Assembly: GCA_003254905.1 (NCBI GenBank)
Contig: QANU01058774.1
Span: 272,892-336,891 of the forward strand
Length of the DNA stretch: 64,000 bases
DNA from: Nissolia schottii
Lineage: Eukaryota; Streptophyta; Magnoliopsida; Fabales; Fabaceae
Direction of reading: 5' to 3'
Part shown: piece by piece, positions 45,359 to 57,869 of the stretch
How positions within the stretch are numbered: the stretch's first letter is position 1
Layout of the letters: each line of letters starts with the position of its first letter
Made by a program: the position numbers and the translations under genes
Notes under the pieces: generated by a model
Databases searched by the model: none
Told to the model about the DNA's origin: nothing
What the model saw: the letters and a program-made list of their open reading frames with translations, nothing else

Positions 45359-47020
45359 TAAGTTGTTGGCTGTAAATTCTCTTCTTCCGTGCACTCTTTG
45401 GTTTTCATTTGACATAGAAAACCAACTTGGACATTCATTTACCTCTTTTTCTTAATTTTTTAGTGGGTCGATGCTCATTTTAATCACTGAATAGGTAAGC
45501 TTCAGTCACTTTGCTCATTGTAATTTAATTTTGTTTTTTAATTCTTGAAATTGTAAGTTGTAGGTTAAAATTAGTCTCTCGGTTCATTATCATTACTGTA
45601 TTGTCACATTTTCATTGATTTATCACATTAAAAGGGACAATAACAATTGAAACTGCATGAGTTGTAGTTGCATTTCAAACTGCAAATGAGATCGACAGAG
45701 TAGTTTGGGTAGTAAATAAAATTATAATAGTAATTAAAATTTGTAGTTATATTTTTAACTTTTATGGTATCATTACAATCATATTTTTAGTCTTTAGTAT
45801 TGTTAGACAATCTTTGTCATCACATTTTCATTTAATGTAAAAAAATTAGTGAAAACATAATAATGTAGTATTGATAATAAATTGATGAACCAATTTAACT
45901 TGTAATTTATAATTTTAAAGATTAAAAAAGTCAAATTTTTAATTTTAAAATTAAAGTAATTTAGACTTGCATTTTTCAAAATCAGCATTCCCCCTTTTTT
46001 TTGGTTACATTATATTCAGTCACATCACCAATGTTATAGATGTGCGGTAATATTCAACTATATTATCCCTCTCAATTAGTTTTGATAATGTTGTTGAATT
46101 CTTTATTTTTTAATGAGAAAAAGAGACCAAGACAATGATGAATGGAGACACGTGGTTTGTACAAAGAATAAAACACGTCGTTTCAAAATATTCAAGTGAG
46201 AAAGATGGCTGATATCAAATGCGTGGCCATTTGCAACATTTAGTAATCGCATCTCTGTACTCGAGAATTTGTTGGTTTCATCTAGTCGAAATAACACAAA
46301 AGAACCATTTATAATAGTCGATGCCCTAACTTACATATTAGAATTTCAAAATTGACACTAAATTGTCTACTACAATAAAAGAATTTAGCTTTCAAAGAAA
46401 TAGTTGCTACAGCCAGAACCAAATGAATGATTGGCAATGAGCATTATAGAATTAGCGTATAAGAAAACTCAACAGTAGACCAAATTCAAAGTATTCATGA
46501 AAACAGTGGACCTTGTCAAATGAAGATGGTATAAACATTTTGTCCTCTCAAAACAAAGTTTATGTTAAAATAAATAAATGGCAATACTGAGAAGACAGCC
46601 AGCCAATTATAATCATTTGACAGGTTGCTCACTTGGAACTGCAAAGTTACAACCAGCCAAACCATAAATTCATACCTAATTCTGATTATGATACAAATAA
46701 GGAGAATACAGAGATCTTTGTGGACATCATAACAGACCAAACCATTAACTCTGACCTAAAATCATTACTAGTACACATAACATCCCATCATATCATACTG
46801 TTACAAAATTGGGAAAACTTAAAAAACCTTTTACATTCTATAAGAATAAGGAAGAAGAAAGAAGCCTGGCAAGCTTTCAAATGTTGATTTGCTTTCAATG
46901 CACTTTGTCCAGATTGTTAATTAAACATCAATATCCCGTAATCACTCCTTAGAGCTTATTGATTTGTGACGCAGAGTTCTCAGCAGTGAAATCAACCATT
47001 TTCCAAAAGAGAAAATAGTC
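45359..47020. other. Intergenic and NUP1 3' region; no gene seen
   Basis: A/T-rich. The last few hundred bases before 47021 are the NUP1-like 3' UTR (minus strand). No RNA gene or transposon end was recognised. Confidence 0.4.
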
Positions 47021-50000
47021 TTACTTCTTCCGCGGCTTGTTGTGTTTAACTTTAATCATTCTTCGACCAGACTTGTCACCACCACCTGTGCCCAATGAGA
47101 AACTCCCTCCTCCAGCAGTAAATTCTACACTGCCAGAAGCCTGAAATGGAGAAGGGTTCTGTGAGGTCTGTTGACCACCAAACTGGAAAGGACTGCCTCC
47201 TGATGGGGTTGCTGCTCCAAATACAAAATTTGATTGAACTGGGGTGGGTTGCTGTCCAAAATTCGATTGAACTGGAGCTGGTTGCTGACCAAAATTCGAT
47301 TGAACGGGAGCAGGTTGCTGACCAAATATAGGAGTCACTGGTGGAGATGCTTGAATTGTGTCCTCAGCCATACTGTCTTCCATACTCATCTGATCATTAT
47401 TAACAGGAGCTGAACCAAATGAGAAGGCTGGACTGGGACTTCCAAAAGCAGGCTGAGCAGGCTGTGTAGAGGTAGTGGCTGCTGCTGAAGTGAATGAGAA
47501 TGGAGAACTAGATGCTCTGGTGGTCGATGAAAACATAGTGGACGAACTAGTAGATCCAACAGAAGCAGTGGATGATCCAAAGGGTGAAGTGGTAGAAACA
47601 ACAGAAGCAGAGGATGCTCCAAAGGAAAACCCAGATGATGAACCAAATGAGGAACCAAATGGAGACTTGCTGGGCTGCCAACTAAATGAAGTAGAATTCA
47701 TACCACCATTGGAGCTAACAGAGCTGACTGCTGAAGTAAAAGCAGAGGTACCAAGTCCAGAAGTTGAACCAGAATTGAAAATATTTGAGGCAGGACTTGA
47801 GGAAGCAAACAATGAACTCCCAGAAGAAAAAGATGTATTTGTGGAAGAACTGGAAGAAGCAAACACAGAACTCCCCGAAGAAAAGGCTGTACTCCCAGTC
47901 AACCCAAAGGATGGGGATGATGCAGATAAACCAAATGAAACTGACTGGGTCTGAGTAGAAGCTGCAAAACCACTAGTAGCAGGAGATACCTGGGAACCAA
48001 GCACAGAACCACTGCTAGCAGTAGCACCAAAGACAGCACCCTGAGACTGGCTATTTAGAGTTTTCATTGATGAGGAGCTGAACCCAAAAAAGCCACTCCC
48101 TGAGCTTCCAACAGCAGCAGATGAACTACCAAAGGCAGCATTGCTTAGATTACCAACTCCTGCATCCTCACTGCTCTTGGCTTCCAGTGGTTCTGAGCCA
48201 GAAGATACAGGTAAACCTGTTGATTGGGCAGGACTGGAACCAAATTTGAATATGGAAGTTGTTGAAGATGAAGATGCCACCACTGTGGGGAAGGAACTGC
48301 TATTACCTGATGAAATTATGGCGGGAGTGCTGGTTGTCAAGCCAGAGCCAGTGGAAGCTGCAGTGGCACTAATGATGCTGTTTGGTGCAAGGGATGAACC
48401 ACCAAATACATTCTGACTGGCAAAATTATTTGATGTAAGAGAAGAAAAGGGAGAAGAAAATGAGGAGCTTGAAGTAATAGACCCATTATTTTGATTTGAA
48501 GCTGAACTATGGCCAAAAGAAAATACAGTTGTAGGTGATGTCAACAATGATGTTGATGCTGCAGGAGAAAGAGCAGGTTCTGATGACCTTACGGAAAATC
48601 CCCCATCTGTTTTAGTCATAGTATCAGCTTTATCAGACTCCAGAACTTTTGGCATAGATTCAGTTCTACCATTAACAGTAATTGAGCTGCAGATGAAGAC
48701 AATACAATTGTACCATTCAGTACATGAATCATTGAAACACTTTACTGAAACATAACAACAGATGCCGAACATCGCTGTTCAGTTTTAAATTTTAATTGTA
48801 CAGTGACTCAAGTTCAAGATAACAATAAAACACGGAAAGGTGAATTCCTTAAATCAACGACAATGACAGCAGGTGCAAACCATATAAAAAGAAAATGTAG
48901 GGAAAAACATGGAATGGAAGGGAAAAGTTAACACTGAAAGGAAACATACACTCCCAATGAAATTACTCATTCAGGGGCATTTTTTCAACAACAAAAAGTC
49001 ATGAGTAACAACAGAAGTGCCCCAGGCCATCAATAACCTTACTTCAAGAAAAACTAAACCACTGCAGTAAATTTTCTTTGAATAGAAAAAAGAAAAACTA
49101 TAAGATAAGAAGGGGAAATTACAAGAGAGGCTTAGCATACTCCAAAAGAAACCACAAAGCTTACCAAAACACCAGAAGACTCCAAAAAAAAGCTCTCCAG
49201 GAGATTCCAAAAAACAAAAAACTTGAAAAAAGGAACAGAAAAAAAGAACCACCACAACTTCCCCAAATCCCACATACCCTCAGCAAAAACAATTGCAAAA
49301 AAGGGAAATAATTAGAGTAAATTGGCTACAATATTTTTCATTGAAGTCATTCTAACAGCCAAACCACAAGTTCTTATCTCTTTGCAAAAGTTACCAGATA
49401 GAAATTACAAGAGTTAAAAAAAAAGGAAAAAAAAAACACAAAACAGATACAAACCTCCAGGAAAATAACCTAGATGTGTAAAAGTATTGTTGTGTAAGAG
49501 ATTTTTCAAAAGCATGCAACAAATTACATACACTAACCTGACGGAGCTTCCAGGCATTGGGTTAGAAGAAGCACCAAACTTCGGAAAAATAGATTCACTG
49601 CCAAATGATGACGAAGTACATGGCATTTGTGGAAATTTTTCTAAACCAAATATTGGACCTGATTTGGTAATCTCATCTGATGGAGCACCAGCAGCTATTG
49701 ACGAAGCCACTTTACTATCAACATTGAACAGGGGAGGATTGGCAATCGATCCATTGGGTGAAGCAGGTTTGTCAGAACCAAAACTTGCTTTTGTAGCTGC
49801 CATAAATGTAACTGAATTAGAGGTTGAAACAGGGATAGATGATGTTATAGAGGTTGATACGTCAACTTTCTGACCAACCCTAGAACCATCAGCAGTCCCA
49901 ACATGAGCTTCACCATCTATTGTACGAGAGGTAGTTTTCTCAGCAGCAATGGAGCTTCTTGTTTCTTTCTCAACATGAGAAGAAGACACATTCCCATTAG

Positions 50001-53000
50001 GATAAGCATCATCATCCAGGTCCAGAAAATCCTTTTGAGAAACAGAAAAAGACAAAAGAACAGTGAATAATCATGACCTAAGGTTGAGCCATATCTTTCA
50101 TCCAAAATCAACATAACTTATTCTGTTTGGAATCAACTAAACTATAAATGCAATTATCCAGATAAAGATCTAAGAAACAAAAGATATCCTGCCAATTGCT
50201 TTACTCATCATTATTGGCAGTAAATGAAAGCAAGGAACAAATCACTACAAGCAAAAACCAACAAGATCAGTAATACCATTTATTCCCGCTGGACTAATGT
50301 AAAACAATTAACATCAAGTCACACGTTAAATATTAAAAACACTTTAAATCACAGCTACAGAAAACAGCCAAATACGTAATCATACTGAATCTCGTACCTC
50401 ATGTGCACTCATATGGAATGCCCTCTTCTTCGGTGGAGGGTAAGAAACAGATGTTATCATACTAGAACCCACAGGTTTTGCACTAGATATGACTTGTGTC
50501 CTTGGGGCATCTGCATCAGTAATAACTGGAACTAATCCACCAGAAGGAGCATCAAGCTTCAATGGACCATTTTCAACCTTGTCTTTCTGTGAAGTTAACT
50601 TTGGAGCACTAGTAGACAACTTTCCAAGCGTTCTATCTAATTTTTTATCTTGTATATTATCCAGCAAATTTGATGAATCTACTGTTTCCATACTACGAAG
50701 AGCCTGTCCCTTTAACATGGAAGGTGACAACTTCATTGGAGATTTATCATTCACAGTTGGTTGCCTTGATTCGGATGATTTTTCGGCGGGGGAAACCATC
50801 TTATCAAGTTGCTGCAGTATTTTTGAAGCCATCTCGCTTGATTTTGATGGTAAAGAGGGGAAGCTCGTCCTAGGTGCAGTACCATCCATATTTTCTTCTG
50901 ACAATTTCATATGGCTATGCTTAACTTCACCCAGCACATTAGGCTTTTGAATTGAAGATGATGGTTGCTGAGCAGAATCAATACCAACTCCACTTGTAGC
51001 AATAGATAGAGAATTACCTTTAGAATATAGAAGATTAGACTTATGACGGACGCGGCGTATAGGACCCACAGACCCTAGATCATTATCCAATGCTATACTT
51101 CTACGCTTTACAACCTGCAAAAAATTAGATAAACACAAAATGAAATCTAGTAACACATCTAAAATATACAAGAAAATACAGGACGAATAATTACAAGTAC
51201 TTATACCCCTTGTTTAGATCCCGACTGCATGCCATGATCCAATGCAGACTGAGTTGAAGATGAAGGTTTGCCCTCAATAGAAAGCCGACCACCCTGAAAA
51301 ATCAGACAAGCCAGATATAACAATTGATCCAAGTAACGCCATAATAAAAAATGTCATTCAGGAAAAAGTGAACCTTGAGGGTTGAAGTTGGATAAACTCT
51401 GGCATAAGGTGTACGGGCCATACTGTATATTGCAGATCGGCCATGAGATCTTGGGGTCACAAAACCATTTTCATGAACTGCAGCATGTCTAGTAGTCCTC
51501 GGCACAATTGACGTCGTATAGGATTTAAGAGGGAAATTTTCACCTTTTAAAAAGGTTGGATCGTTCGTGAGCACAGGACTTTTCATGCCTAGCATTGCCG
51601 AGGATACCTTCGAAGGCCTGCTCCCCATGTAAGCTTTCGCAAGCTCAGCAGGCGAAGCAACATCCTGAATAGGAACCTAGTGACATTACATAGCACTACA
51701 TGTGAGATGGAGCACAATAGATAGAGAAATCTGAAATTTATCACCACAAAGTACAATTAAAACATATGTCAAAGGGAAGTTTGAAGGCAAGTTGTCATAC
51801 ACTGGAAGCAACATATGGGGTAACAGCGAGATTGTTTTCCATTCCATTTTCTATAGCAGGTGTTCTGGGACATTCTTCCTTTTGTTCACAAGTCAACATT
51901 GGTTCTGAGGCAATCACCTCTGTCCTCTCCTCTTCTTCCCGGGCAGGTGCATCCACAGTTCTAGACCGCAAAAGTGCTGTCAAATGATCAATCTCAGATC
52001 TGTGGAATAATAGAGAATTATCACTTACAGAATCAACAAAATACTTATACCAAGAGGTATATTATTATCAAAGAAACTCAGAGAAGACTCTGGGTATGGG
52101 CAACAGGAAGAAGACAAACTTACACAGACTGCAAATTACACAAAGCAACAATAAATAGAAAATCAGCTAATAAAAATAAGAACTCAAAAAACTAAAAAAT
52201 ATGACAGGAAGCACAAATCAACACAAAAAAACTAAAAAATATGACAGGAAGCACAAATCAACACAAAGCCACTCAAAATATACAAGAAAATTCAAATTGA
52301 GTTTAAAAACTGACTAACCACTGACAGAGACTACATTCTATATATCTACATTGATTTTCACAATTCCAGTAGAAATTGTGTTTAAAGTCTCTTTTTTCGG
52401 AAAATAAGATTGTTAATTATTCAAAGGCATTTTCAAAACCTAATGAAGAAATTATGCTAAGGCATTTTCAAAACCTAATGAAGAAATTATGTTTTAAGGC
52501 ATTTTTAAAAAAAATAAGATTATTGATTATTCAAAAGTCTGAAGTAAATATGAATTCAACAACAAACTACCAAAAGTAAGGATTCCACATGCACATTCTA
52601 ATAAACATGCCTGGTGAAAGTCTTCTGCCTTAGTAGTTTCTCAAGTTCAGATATTCCACCTCCATCAGAACTTGCACCAACTTCTCCTTGTTGCATGCCA
52701 GATGAATTGTTTGCCACCTGTTTCTCATGCAGCAAATGACAAAACAAAATTAACACCATGGTAATAACACTTTTACTTAATAAAATAAAAATAGAAAAAC
52801 AGTGCACCTCCACAGCACCATAACGCATGGAATTCAGAAAGGATTTTACTAACCCCTTAAAACATTCATTTATTTACCATTATCTAATATATGATGCGAC
52901 CAACAGACTATTCGTGGAACCACTTTACATCCACAATGCAGGTAACTTTGTACTATAACTCATAGTCGTCACCAAACCCAAATGAAAATAGAAAAGCAGA

Positions 53001-55329
53001 GAATAATCAAGTACAATAATGCCAGTAAGGCAGTAACCAACCAATAATGATAAAAATTTCTAAAGCCAAATCAAAGCAACAGTTCATTAATTTCTCTTTT
53101 TTCATGATTGTTTTCTGTTTTGTTCTTTTGTTTATGAGGATTGCACTCCGCCTTTCTCTGTGCAATTTTCTCATTGTCTTAATAATATTTTAACCTTTAT
53201 TAAACATATAATCAAAATCAAAGCAACAGTATATGAACATCTGAATACTATAAACCATCCATTTAGCTAGAGTTTTTAAATGTGAGTATCATGGAGAAAA
53301 CCTTAAAATTTGTTTATATAAAAAAATATATTAAATGTTTTGAAGCTTTATAACTAGTCATTAATATTAATCTTTCAAGTTAGAGAATAGAGAGAGAAAA
53401 GAGAAGTTTTAAAACTTCAAAATAGGTATCCACCCACCATAACTTAGCTGAGCCAAATGTATTATTTTAGTATGAATATCAAATTCAGATGCCTTCAAAT
53501 AGATGTTACTTTCAAAATCAATGCATTTCACTAATGAAATGGTGTTATAATATGCAGGAAGCATGCATACTTACAAAGGCAGCTTTTTCTTGAAGATTGT
53601 CCCTCTCCTTTACTTCCTGTTTTGCTTCTGTGCCAAAAAAGATCCATTAATTGTATGGTAATATAGAAATCATGTGATTTGCTTACATATCAGTCACGAA
53701 CAACACAAAATATGAAAATAAAATTGAAATATCACAGAGAGGTTACAACTAAAAAATTTCCTGCTGTAACCATAGGCACAAACAGCAAAATCGGATGATA
53801 AAACAGATGCAATTTAAGATGCTTAGGCCTACATCCACAGGCAAAATATAGAGAAAGTTCACTATTATCAATAAATATTACATCAGAGTACAATGCCCTA
53901 CAACAATTCATCTCAGTCCCCCTGCTTCCACCAAATTGAAAAAGAAAAAAAAAAGTAGGACAGACCACTTGCTTATCAGAATTTCAAGTATATCAATATA
54001 TCATATTCAGGCCAAGCCCCTAATCAAATACTAATTTTCATGGCATTACCCATATCACATACCGCTGTGACAGTCTACAACATTTTTTTTGTAAAAGGGA
54101 AACAACAAAACTTGCAGCAAACACTCAGAAACATCTTCTTGTCAATGGGACCCAACTTTTCTTATTCATTGTATCATAGTCTCATCGTAGAAATTAAATA
54201 TGCATATGAACAACCTTATGGATTAGGACATTATCTTATAATAATAATAATAATAACAACAACAACAACAATAATGTCCAATTATGCCATTTTATCATGT
54301 TCTTATGGACATTGTTTAGAAATAATATTATAACGAATGGGGCATTTTGAGCGTGATCCAGATGTGGGAATGGGACAACATTTAGTCTACCCAACCTGAA
54401 GCTAGTCTAAGTTATTCGCGTCATTAATAGCTTAATACAAGGGCATGAAACTACAGGTAGTGCTCTTCAGTGATAAAGTTCAGTTTGACGAGAGAGCCAT
54501 GATTGGAGACTGCAGATACCAAGCATGGACTTTTTTTTCCTCTCACTAAATTAAAAAATTTAAGATAACAAAAACACAAATTTTCATATATGTTAGCGCT
54601 AAGTTCTATTCTTCTAAGCAAATCATTAACGCAAAGCTCAAACAAACATTGAATAATCCAATTAGTTCAACAGAGCACAATGATCATAACTTAACTCCCG
54701 CCTTAGCCGCTTTCAGAAAAATGAAGACACCGACAAAAGACACTAAACAATTAATAAGTAACTATTACAAATTCCAATAACCGAAGCTCGCAGGGAACAG
54801 TTCTCCCATAATAATTAAACCCCAAAAGCAATGCAAAAATCCAAAAACCCAAAAAATTACCACAACCCCCTAATTTACAAAATTTTAGTCAAGGAGGGAA
54901 AAATTACAAAACAGAGCAGCCAATTCACGAACGAATTAAAAATTTCGAAAAGAAAAAAAACTCAATTAATAAACGACCAACAAAACCACAATAATTAAGA
55001 GAAGGAAAAAATAAATAAATAAACGAACCTAGAGAAGATTGGCTTGGAGGAGGAGGGGGAAGGCGCTTGCGGAAGAGATTGGAGAAGAGAGAGTGGGCGC
55101 TGTGAGATATGAGCTTGTGGGCGGGATCAACGACGAGCTTCGAGAACCATCCATTTCTGCTGTTGCTTGGAGTGGTAGGGTTTCTGAGGGAGTTCGGGGG
55201 GCGATCGTACGGCGTCGTTTGGGTCCTGCGTGATGGGGGTTTGCGGAACTTGCCTCCGGTACCGAACCCTGGTGTTGCCGATGTTCCCCCTTCGTGGTAA
55301 GGGTTCTGCTGCTTCTCTTCCGTCGCCAT
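47021..55329 (-). CDS. NUP1: Nuclear pore basket nucleoporin NUP1/NUP136-like
   Basis: Nine exons on the minus strand: 55329-55029, 53627-53575, 52717-52611, 51999-51801, 51676-51374, 51293-51207, 51114-50398, 50031-49538 and 48686-47021. All phases agree and give 1308 residues, close to the Arabidopsis NUP1/NUP136 size as I recall it. Start is ATG 55329-55327; the TTG codon just upstream is ignored. The N-terminus has GGKFRKPPSRR and NGWFSKLVVDPAHKLI, a putative membrane-binding helix. Exons 3-4 contain ELEKLLRQKTFTRSEIDHLT, and exons 5-7 AELAKAYMGSRPSKVS, KRRSIALDND and KKRAFHMSAHE. The last exon is Ser/Gly/Phe-rich with many FG, VFG and SFG repeats, ending in basic MIKVKHNKPRKK. The protein sits on the nucleoplasmic side of the pore and works in mRNA export and nuclear shape. 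Intron 3 is GC-AG. Every other junction is GT-AG. Confidence 0.93.
47235..47335 (-). repeat. Three tandem 11-residue repeats in the NUP1 FG tail
   Basis: The coding DNA repeats a 33-bp unit three times, encoding FGQQPAPVQSN, FGQQPAPVQSN and FGQQPTPVQSN, after a related IFGQQPAP start. Each unit adds one FG dipeptide. Confidence 0.85.
52191..52267. repeat. 40-bp tandem duplication in NUP1 intron 3
   Basis: ACTAAAAAATATGACAGGAA followed by GCACAAATCAACACAAA occurs twice with period 40 (52191 and 52231), identical by eye. Confidence 0.9.
52424..52500. repeat. 35-bp tandem repeat in NUP1 intron 3
   Basis: AAGGCATTTTCAAAACCTAA then TGAAGAAATTATG is repeated with period 35 (52424 and 52459), followed by a third partial AAGGCATTTTTAAAA. 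A nearby AATAAGATT-TTATTCAAA pair (52403 and 52512) flanks it. Confidence 0.85.
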
Positions 55330-55500
55330 CAAAATGATACAGAGAGAGGGAACGAAAGGAACAGTGACAGGAGAGTGTTGGTTCGAAGTTCAGGGAGGAA
55401 GGGGGAGAGAGAGAGAGAGAGAAGGTGCAGAGCGAGGAAATTAGGGTTTTAGTCGTAGAAAGAGAGAGAGAGAGAGAGAGAGAGGGAATAAAATAAAATA
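55330..55500 (-). promoter_or_regulatory. NUP1 5' UTR/promoter with (GA)n tracts and telo-box
   Basis: Two GA runs (55405-55422 and 55461-55484; CT-rich on the transcribed strand) flank TTAGGGTTT at 55441-55449, which is AAACCCTAA on the gene strand. CT-rich leaders and telo-boxes are common in plant housekeeping promoters. The exact transcription start is not visible. Confidence 0.55.
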
Positions 55501-57179
55501 AAAAATACTCGGTATGAAAAATGAAAATGACCCTGGGTTCGTCTTTTTTCTTAATTTATTTTATTTTTTTCGCCGAAATTTCTCGATGAGTGATCCAGCG
55601 AGAGAAAAGATTTCCCATAATTGAAAATCTTAACCATATTAAAAAAAAAAAAAACTATTTTAACAAAAAGTTATTTAGTTTTAGCTTATATAGAGATTAA
55701 TTGCATTATAGAAATTTAATAATGTCTTGACATGTATTCATTTTTAATTAATAAAAATAAGATTTAATCAACATTGATCTTTTCAATCCGATCAATTCAA
55801 ACTAAACTAATCTATTTAGTTTGATTAGATCCAAATTATCGTATGATCATATTAAAAAATAATCATATCCAATCATTAATAAATTAGATTTCAAATTTAT
55901 AATTATTATGCATTTGTTTATAAAATATATCACCAAAATATCATTGTTTTAAAACATATTATTAAATTACACATATTTTGAATCACGTGGCATTTTTTAT
56001 TATTATTTTTAAAATCATAAATGGTGGTTTGGGAAGTGTTGCCTCAAGTCCCAAGAGATATTATTTAATTAGTTGAGCAAAAATGTTCAAACCATAAGTT
56101 GAATATGGAACGAGCTCCAACTCAATGCCCTAACATTATACTAACATTAAATCGTACTATATACTTCCACACAATAATATATATAAATATATATACGTAT
56201 ATATGCATATATACTATTTCGTATATGAGCCAAAATTTAATTCCACAAATTGAAATAACTAACACTAAATAGAATATTGCAGCATCTTTACACTTATTTT
56301 TTTTATTTTTTAAGGTAAAATTTTGAATGAAAAAGGTTTAAATCCCAAAAAAATTGTGTTTTTTTTATTTTTCAATTATTTTGCCTTCAATTTTTTTTCC
56401 AAACAATTAGGAACCCAATTAGTTTTGATGAAAATTTGGGAAAAATTCGCATTGGAACCACTCGATCATCTCTCCTACATAATGATTATGGCCCAAAAAC
56501 TGGTCGAAGAGTGAGTTACTCATATTCCATTTTTCATAGGCACCTACAAAAAAATTGAACTTTAATAATTAATTGAATAATAATATAAAGAAATAAAAAA
56601 AATTATCAACAAATTGGGTCGTAGGTATACGTGTGTGTGCGTATATATATATATATATATTATTGTGTGCAAATATATAATGAGATTTAATGTTGGTATA
56701 ATGGTTAGGACATTGGGTTGTAGTTTCATTGTCCCATGTTAAACTCATAGTTTTGACGTTTTAGCTCAACTAATTAAATAATATCCCTTGGGACTTTAGG
56801 CAACGCTTCTCAAACTCACCATTAATGGTATTTTAGTAATATGTTTTATAAACCGAGGCACTATATGAAAAAACTCAATTTGTAACCCAAGCCAATCTAA
56901 CAAACCAAAATACAATTTTTATTTAAAAAATACTTATCTATAAGTTTATAACCCCGACATTACAACCTCACCTTGCCCAACTTTTAGGCCTATAATTCAA
57001 CTACAACTCTACAATATCCTAATATTAAACGTCACAGGTTTTTCAATAAAAAAAGACATTACAAGTCTCACACAACTCTAATGTTTCAACTTCACATAAT
57101 TCAATATTTATAATTCTCTAGTTCTTCAACTAGGCTACTGATTGTTCAGCTGGATAATCATATTATTTTTTTATACTAT
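55501..57179. other. Intergenic; right end is a repeat unit
   Basis: A/T-rich, with AT tracts at 56181-56216 and 56641-56660. About 56900-57175 is a copy of the 342-bp repeat unit described below. 56690-56750 has faint tRNA-like words but I do not call a tRNA. No gene. Confidence 0.45.
56900..57179. repeat. Repeat unit copy A (left of the copia element)
   Basis: AAATACAATTTTTATT, CTTATCTATAAGTTTAT, TACAACCTCACCTTGCC, ATATTAAACGTCACA and GGATAATCATATTATTTTTT occur here in the same order and spacing as at 62920-63180. The copia element starts right at its end. Confidence 0.85.
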
Positions 57180-57500
57180 TGGATATGAAGACCAAAGTGC
57201 AACAGCAACAGCAGCTAAACCTAAAGTCTGAAGCTGAACAAAGAAACTTGCAAGAGAAGCATGACTTGTGACTAAAGCTAAAAGGCAGTTGGTGCAGTTA
57301 GAATTTGTTACTTGACAGCTGTAAATAGTTAGTTTATAACCAATATATTGTTGGAGCAAGTAGTACTAGATGTAGCATTCCAGTTTTATATATATATGTA
57401 TGTACTTTCGTCATTTGAAGAATTAATGAGAATTCTACACATTCATCACATCATCTCTGGTTTCATCAATTTTCATTCTGTAATTCAACCAAAATTCACA
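57180..57500 (+). repeat. Copia 5' LTR
   Basis: 321 bp, TG...CA ends, with a TATATATATATG box near 57391 as a possible promoter. It has a 13-bp segment (GTGACTAAAGCTA) missing in the 3' LTR. Confidence 0.9.
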
Positions 57501-57513
57501 TGGTATCAGCAGC
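57501..57513 (+). other. Primer-binding site of the copia element
   Basis: TGGTATCAGCAGC directly after the 5' LTR resembles the complement of the initiator tRNA-Met 3' end (TGGTATCAGAGC), the usual copia primer. Confidence 0.85.
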
Positions 57514-57869
57514 TTTTTCTTCCGCATTCTTCTTCGCACCTTCACCATGGATGCTTCAAGGCTTCAAGCTTGATCTTCAAGGTTGAATCGCCTTTGGAGG
57601 CTCCGATCGGTTGTAAGGAGGTTTCAAAGAATTCTCAGTGATTTTCTGAGCATTTTTTTCAGAATTTACTTTGCAGAATTCGTCTGAAACTTGCGAATCT
57701 TGCTGCATATTTCTTTAATCGACTCAATTTTGTCTAATCTGCATTATTCTTTCTGCTATTGCAATTTTCTTTTGCTACATCATTTTTCTTCAATTTCCTT
57801 GATCAATTGATCATCCTATACATTCGATTTTGCTCTGTTTGTTCTGAATTCGACTTCAAGATTGAAGCA

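Noticed and set aside
47475..47954. 159-codon plus-strand acidic frame
   Set aside because: Antisense shadow of the Ser/Gly-rich NUP1 last exon; the same holds for 48141-48416 and 50489-50950.
48971..49273. Minus-strand Phe-rich frame in NUP1 intron 8
   Set aside because: Exons 8 and 9 join in phase without it, and it lacks suitable splice borders.
56685..56760. tRNA- or SINE-like words (TGGTATAATGGTTAGGAC, then GTTAAACTC)
   Set aside because: A-box-like and weak B-box-like words are present, but I could not fold a cloverleaf and no poly(A) tail or target duplication was evident.
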